From Candidatus Omnitrophota bacterium (GTDB taxonomy: Bacteria > Omnitrophota > Koll11 > Pluralincolimonadales > Pluralincolimonadaceae), in NCBI GenBank assembly GCA_022709465.1, contig JAKLIT010000004.1:1-25364 (forward strand): a stretch of DNA of 25,364 bases, in the 5' to 3' direction. The position numbers were made by a program, and so were the translations under genes. Below, in pieces: positions 24,102-25,364 of this stretch; within the stretch, counting starts at the first letter, position 1, and each line of letters starts with the position of its first letter. Under the pieces are notes generated by a model. It made no database searches. It was given only the letters and a program-made list of their open reading frames with translations, and had not been told where the DNA came from.

Positions 24102-25364
24102 ATGTCCAGCAAGAAGATCGAAGATTTTATGTCTAAGGTCATCGCAAGGGACCCCAACCAGCCCGAATTCCACCAGGCGGTCCAGGAAGTCGTGGAATCC
24201 GTCGCCGATTACATCGACGATAACCCGAAATACCAGGAAGAGAAGATCCTCGAGAGGATGGTCGAGCCCGAAAGGGTCATCATGTTCAGGGTCCCCTGGA
24301 CGGATGATAAGGGGAACATCCACATCAACCGCGGTTTCCGTATCGAGATGAACAGCGCTATCGGCCCTTACAAGGGCGGCCTGCGCTTCCATCCGAGCGT
24401 GAACCTCAGCATACTGAAATTCCTCGCGTTCGAGCAGGTGTTCAAGAACGCGCTGACGACGCTGCCGATGGGCGGCGGCAAGGGCGGCTCGGACTTCGAC
24501 CCGAAGGGCAAGTCGGACGATGAGGTCATGAGGTTCTGCCAGAGTTTCATGACGGAGTTGCAGAGACATATCGGGCCTGATACGGACGTCCCGGCGGGCG
24601 ATATCGGCGTCGGCGGCCGCGAAATAGGTTTCCTGTTCGGCCAGTATAAGAGGTTGCGTAACGAGTTTACCGGGGTACTGACCGGAAAGGGCCTGAAATG
24701 GGGCGGAAGCCTGATAAGGCCGGAAGCGACCGGTTACGGATGCGTCTATTTCGTCGAAGAGATGCTTAAGACCAAGGGCGAGAGCTTGAAAGGCAAGGTC
24801 TGCGCGGTATCCGGCGCGGGCAACGTCGCCCAGTACACGGTCGAAAAACTCATCGACCTCGGCGCAAAGGTCGTGACGCTCTCCGACTCGAACGGGTTCA
24901 TATACGACGAAGGCGGCATAGACAAGAAGGAGCTCAGTTGCGTATTGGAGCTCAAGAACGTCCGCCGCGGCAGGATCAAGGACTGCTCGAAAGAGTTCAA
25001 GTGCAAGTATTACGAGAACCAGCGCCCGTGGGGCGTGAAATGCGACGTGGCTTTCCCGAGCGCGACGCAGAACGAGATAAGCGGGGAAGACGCGAAGATG
25101 CTCGTCAAGAACGGATGCATCGCCGTAGGCGAAGGCGCGAACATGCCGACGGCCCCGGAAGGCATCAAGGTATTCCAGAAGGCGAAGATACTTTACGCCC
25201 CCGGAAAGGCCTCGAACGCCGGCGGAGTCGCGACGTCCGGCCTCGAGATGTCGCAGAACAGCATGAGATTGTCATGGACGCGCAAGGAAGTCGACGAGAG
25301 GCTCCACGACATAATGATAGCTATACACGAACAGTGCATGAAATACGGCAAAGAAGGCAATTCC
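24102..25364 (+). CDS. gdhA: Glutamate dehydrogenase, hexameric GdhA type, 3' end outside window
   Basis: GDH reductively aminates 2-oxoglutarate to glutamate. 421 residues are visible and about 25-30 are probably missing from the typical ~448. AAAGGAG lies ten bases before ATG 24102. Features: substrate region GPYKGGLRFHPSVN (88-101), catalytic Lys127 in MGGGKGGSDFDPKG, Asp167 in PAGDIGVGGREIG, the dinucleotide fold SGAGNVAQY (237-245), and GEGANMPT (343-350). It matches the small-subunit class I type, usually NADP-linked; the strand after the GAGN motif ends in SDSNG, compatible with NADP but not decisive. It has its own promoter, separate from the purine gene run. Glutamate/glutamine nitrogen is what the purine pathway consumes. 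Confidence 0.96.
   Translation, partial: MSSKKIEDFMSKVIARDPNQPEFHQAVQEVVESVADYIDDNPKYQEEKILERMVEPERVIMFRVPWTDDKGNIHINRGFRIEMNSAIGPYKGGLRFHPSVNLSILKFLAFEQVFKNALTTLPMGGGKGGSDFDPKGKSDDEVMRFCQSFMTELQRHIGPDTDVPAGDIGVGGREIGFLFGQYKRLRNEFTGVLTGKGLKWGGSLIRPEATGYGCVYFVEEMLKTKGESLKGKVCAVSGAGNVAQYTVEKLIDLGAKVVTLSDSNGFIYDEGGIDKKELSCVLELKNVRRGRIKDCSKEFKCKYYENQRPWGVKCDVAFPSATQNEISGEDAKMLVKNGCIAVGEGANMPTAPEGIKVFQKAKILYAPGKASNAGGVATSGLEMSQNSMRLSWTRKEVDERLHDIMIAIHEQCMKYGKEGNS

Overview
The window is a compact bacterial chromosome segment with two very different textures. The GC-rich parts (1-3464 and about 8051-25364) hold core metabolic genes, all on the + strand, mostly overlapping or separated by a few bases, with ATA conspicuously common as an isoleucine codon. 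The middle (about 4310-7900) is visibly A+T-rich and holds small unknown genes. The style (ATA-rich GC-rich genes, a PurS-PurS-PurL fusion, a DUF3795 protein, AmmeMemoRadiSam enzyme) would fit an uncultured anaerobic lineage such as Omnitrophota, but that placement is inference.

Left core (1-3464): the 3' part of a phosphohexomutase gene, enolase (eno), a short DivIC/FtsB-like septum protein that starts at TTG inside the end of eno, and a one-domain S1 RNA-binding protein.

The most striking locus is 3482-4308. A strong promoter drives an initiator tRNA-fMet(CAU) gene split by a 614-nt group I intron (3605-4218) inserted after U33 of the anticodon loop. The conserved ribozyme elements (P2-P9, an internal guide that pairs with both exons, terminal G) can be read directly. 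A 173-residue PD-(D/E)XK protein is encoded from two bases inside the intron and runs into the ribozyme core. It resembles in arrangement the I-Ssp6803I homing endonuclease of the cyanobacterial tRNA-fMet intron. A strong intrinsic terminator follows the tRNA.

Accessory region (4310-8050): a promoter-like element, then two copies of an identical 21-bp sequence ending in an integron-type GTTAG core. The second copy is the right half of a well-formed 75-bp attC-like site. Together they bracket an exported unknown protein gene exactly as in an integron gene cassette; no integrase is present. After it come a zinc-ribbon mini-protein, a four-helix membrane protein, an unknown protein, an exported beta-propeller-like protein and a cysteine-rich protein.

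At 8051-9165 lie a DUF3795 protein and a translationally coupled exported ankyrin-repeat protein.

Right core (9197-23977): a consensus promoter whose 17-bp spacer is a perfect palindrome (probable operator), a 16-codon upstream ORF that overlaps the purB start as ATGA, then an essentially uninterrupted run of 15 genes: purB-C-L-Q-F-M-D-E, tsaC, a low-molecular-weight phosphatase (YwlE-like), rpiB, glyA, dCMP deaminase, nrdR and an AmmeMemoRadiSam radical SAM enzyme. This joins most of de novo purine synthesis from PRPP with one-carbon supply (glyA), pentose supply (rpiB) and deoxynucleotide control (nrdR, dCMP deaminase). purH, purN/purT and purK are not in the window. A second promoter and a leader with tandem hairpins ending in a T-run precede gdhA (glutamate dehydrogenase), which is cut off by the window end.
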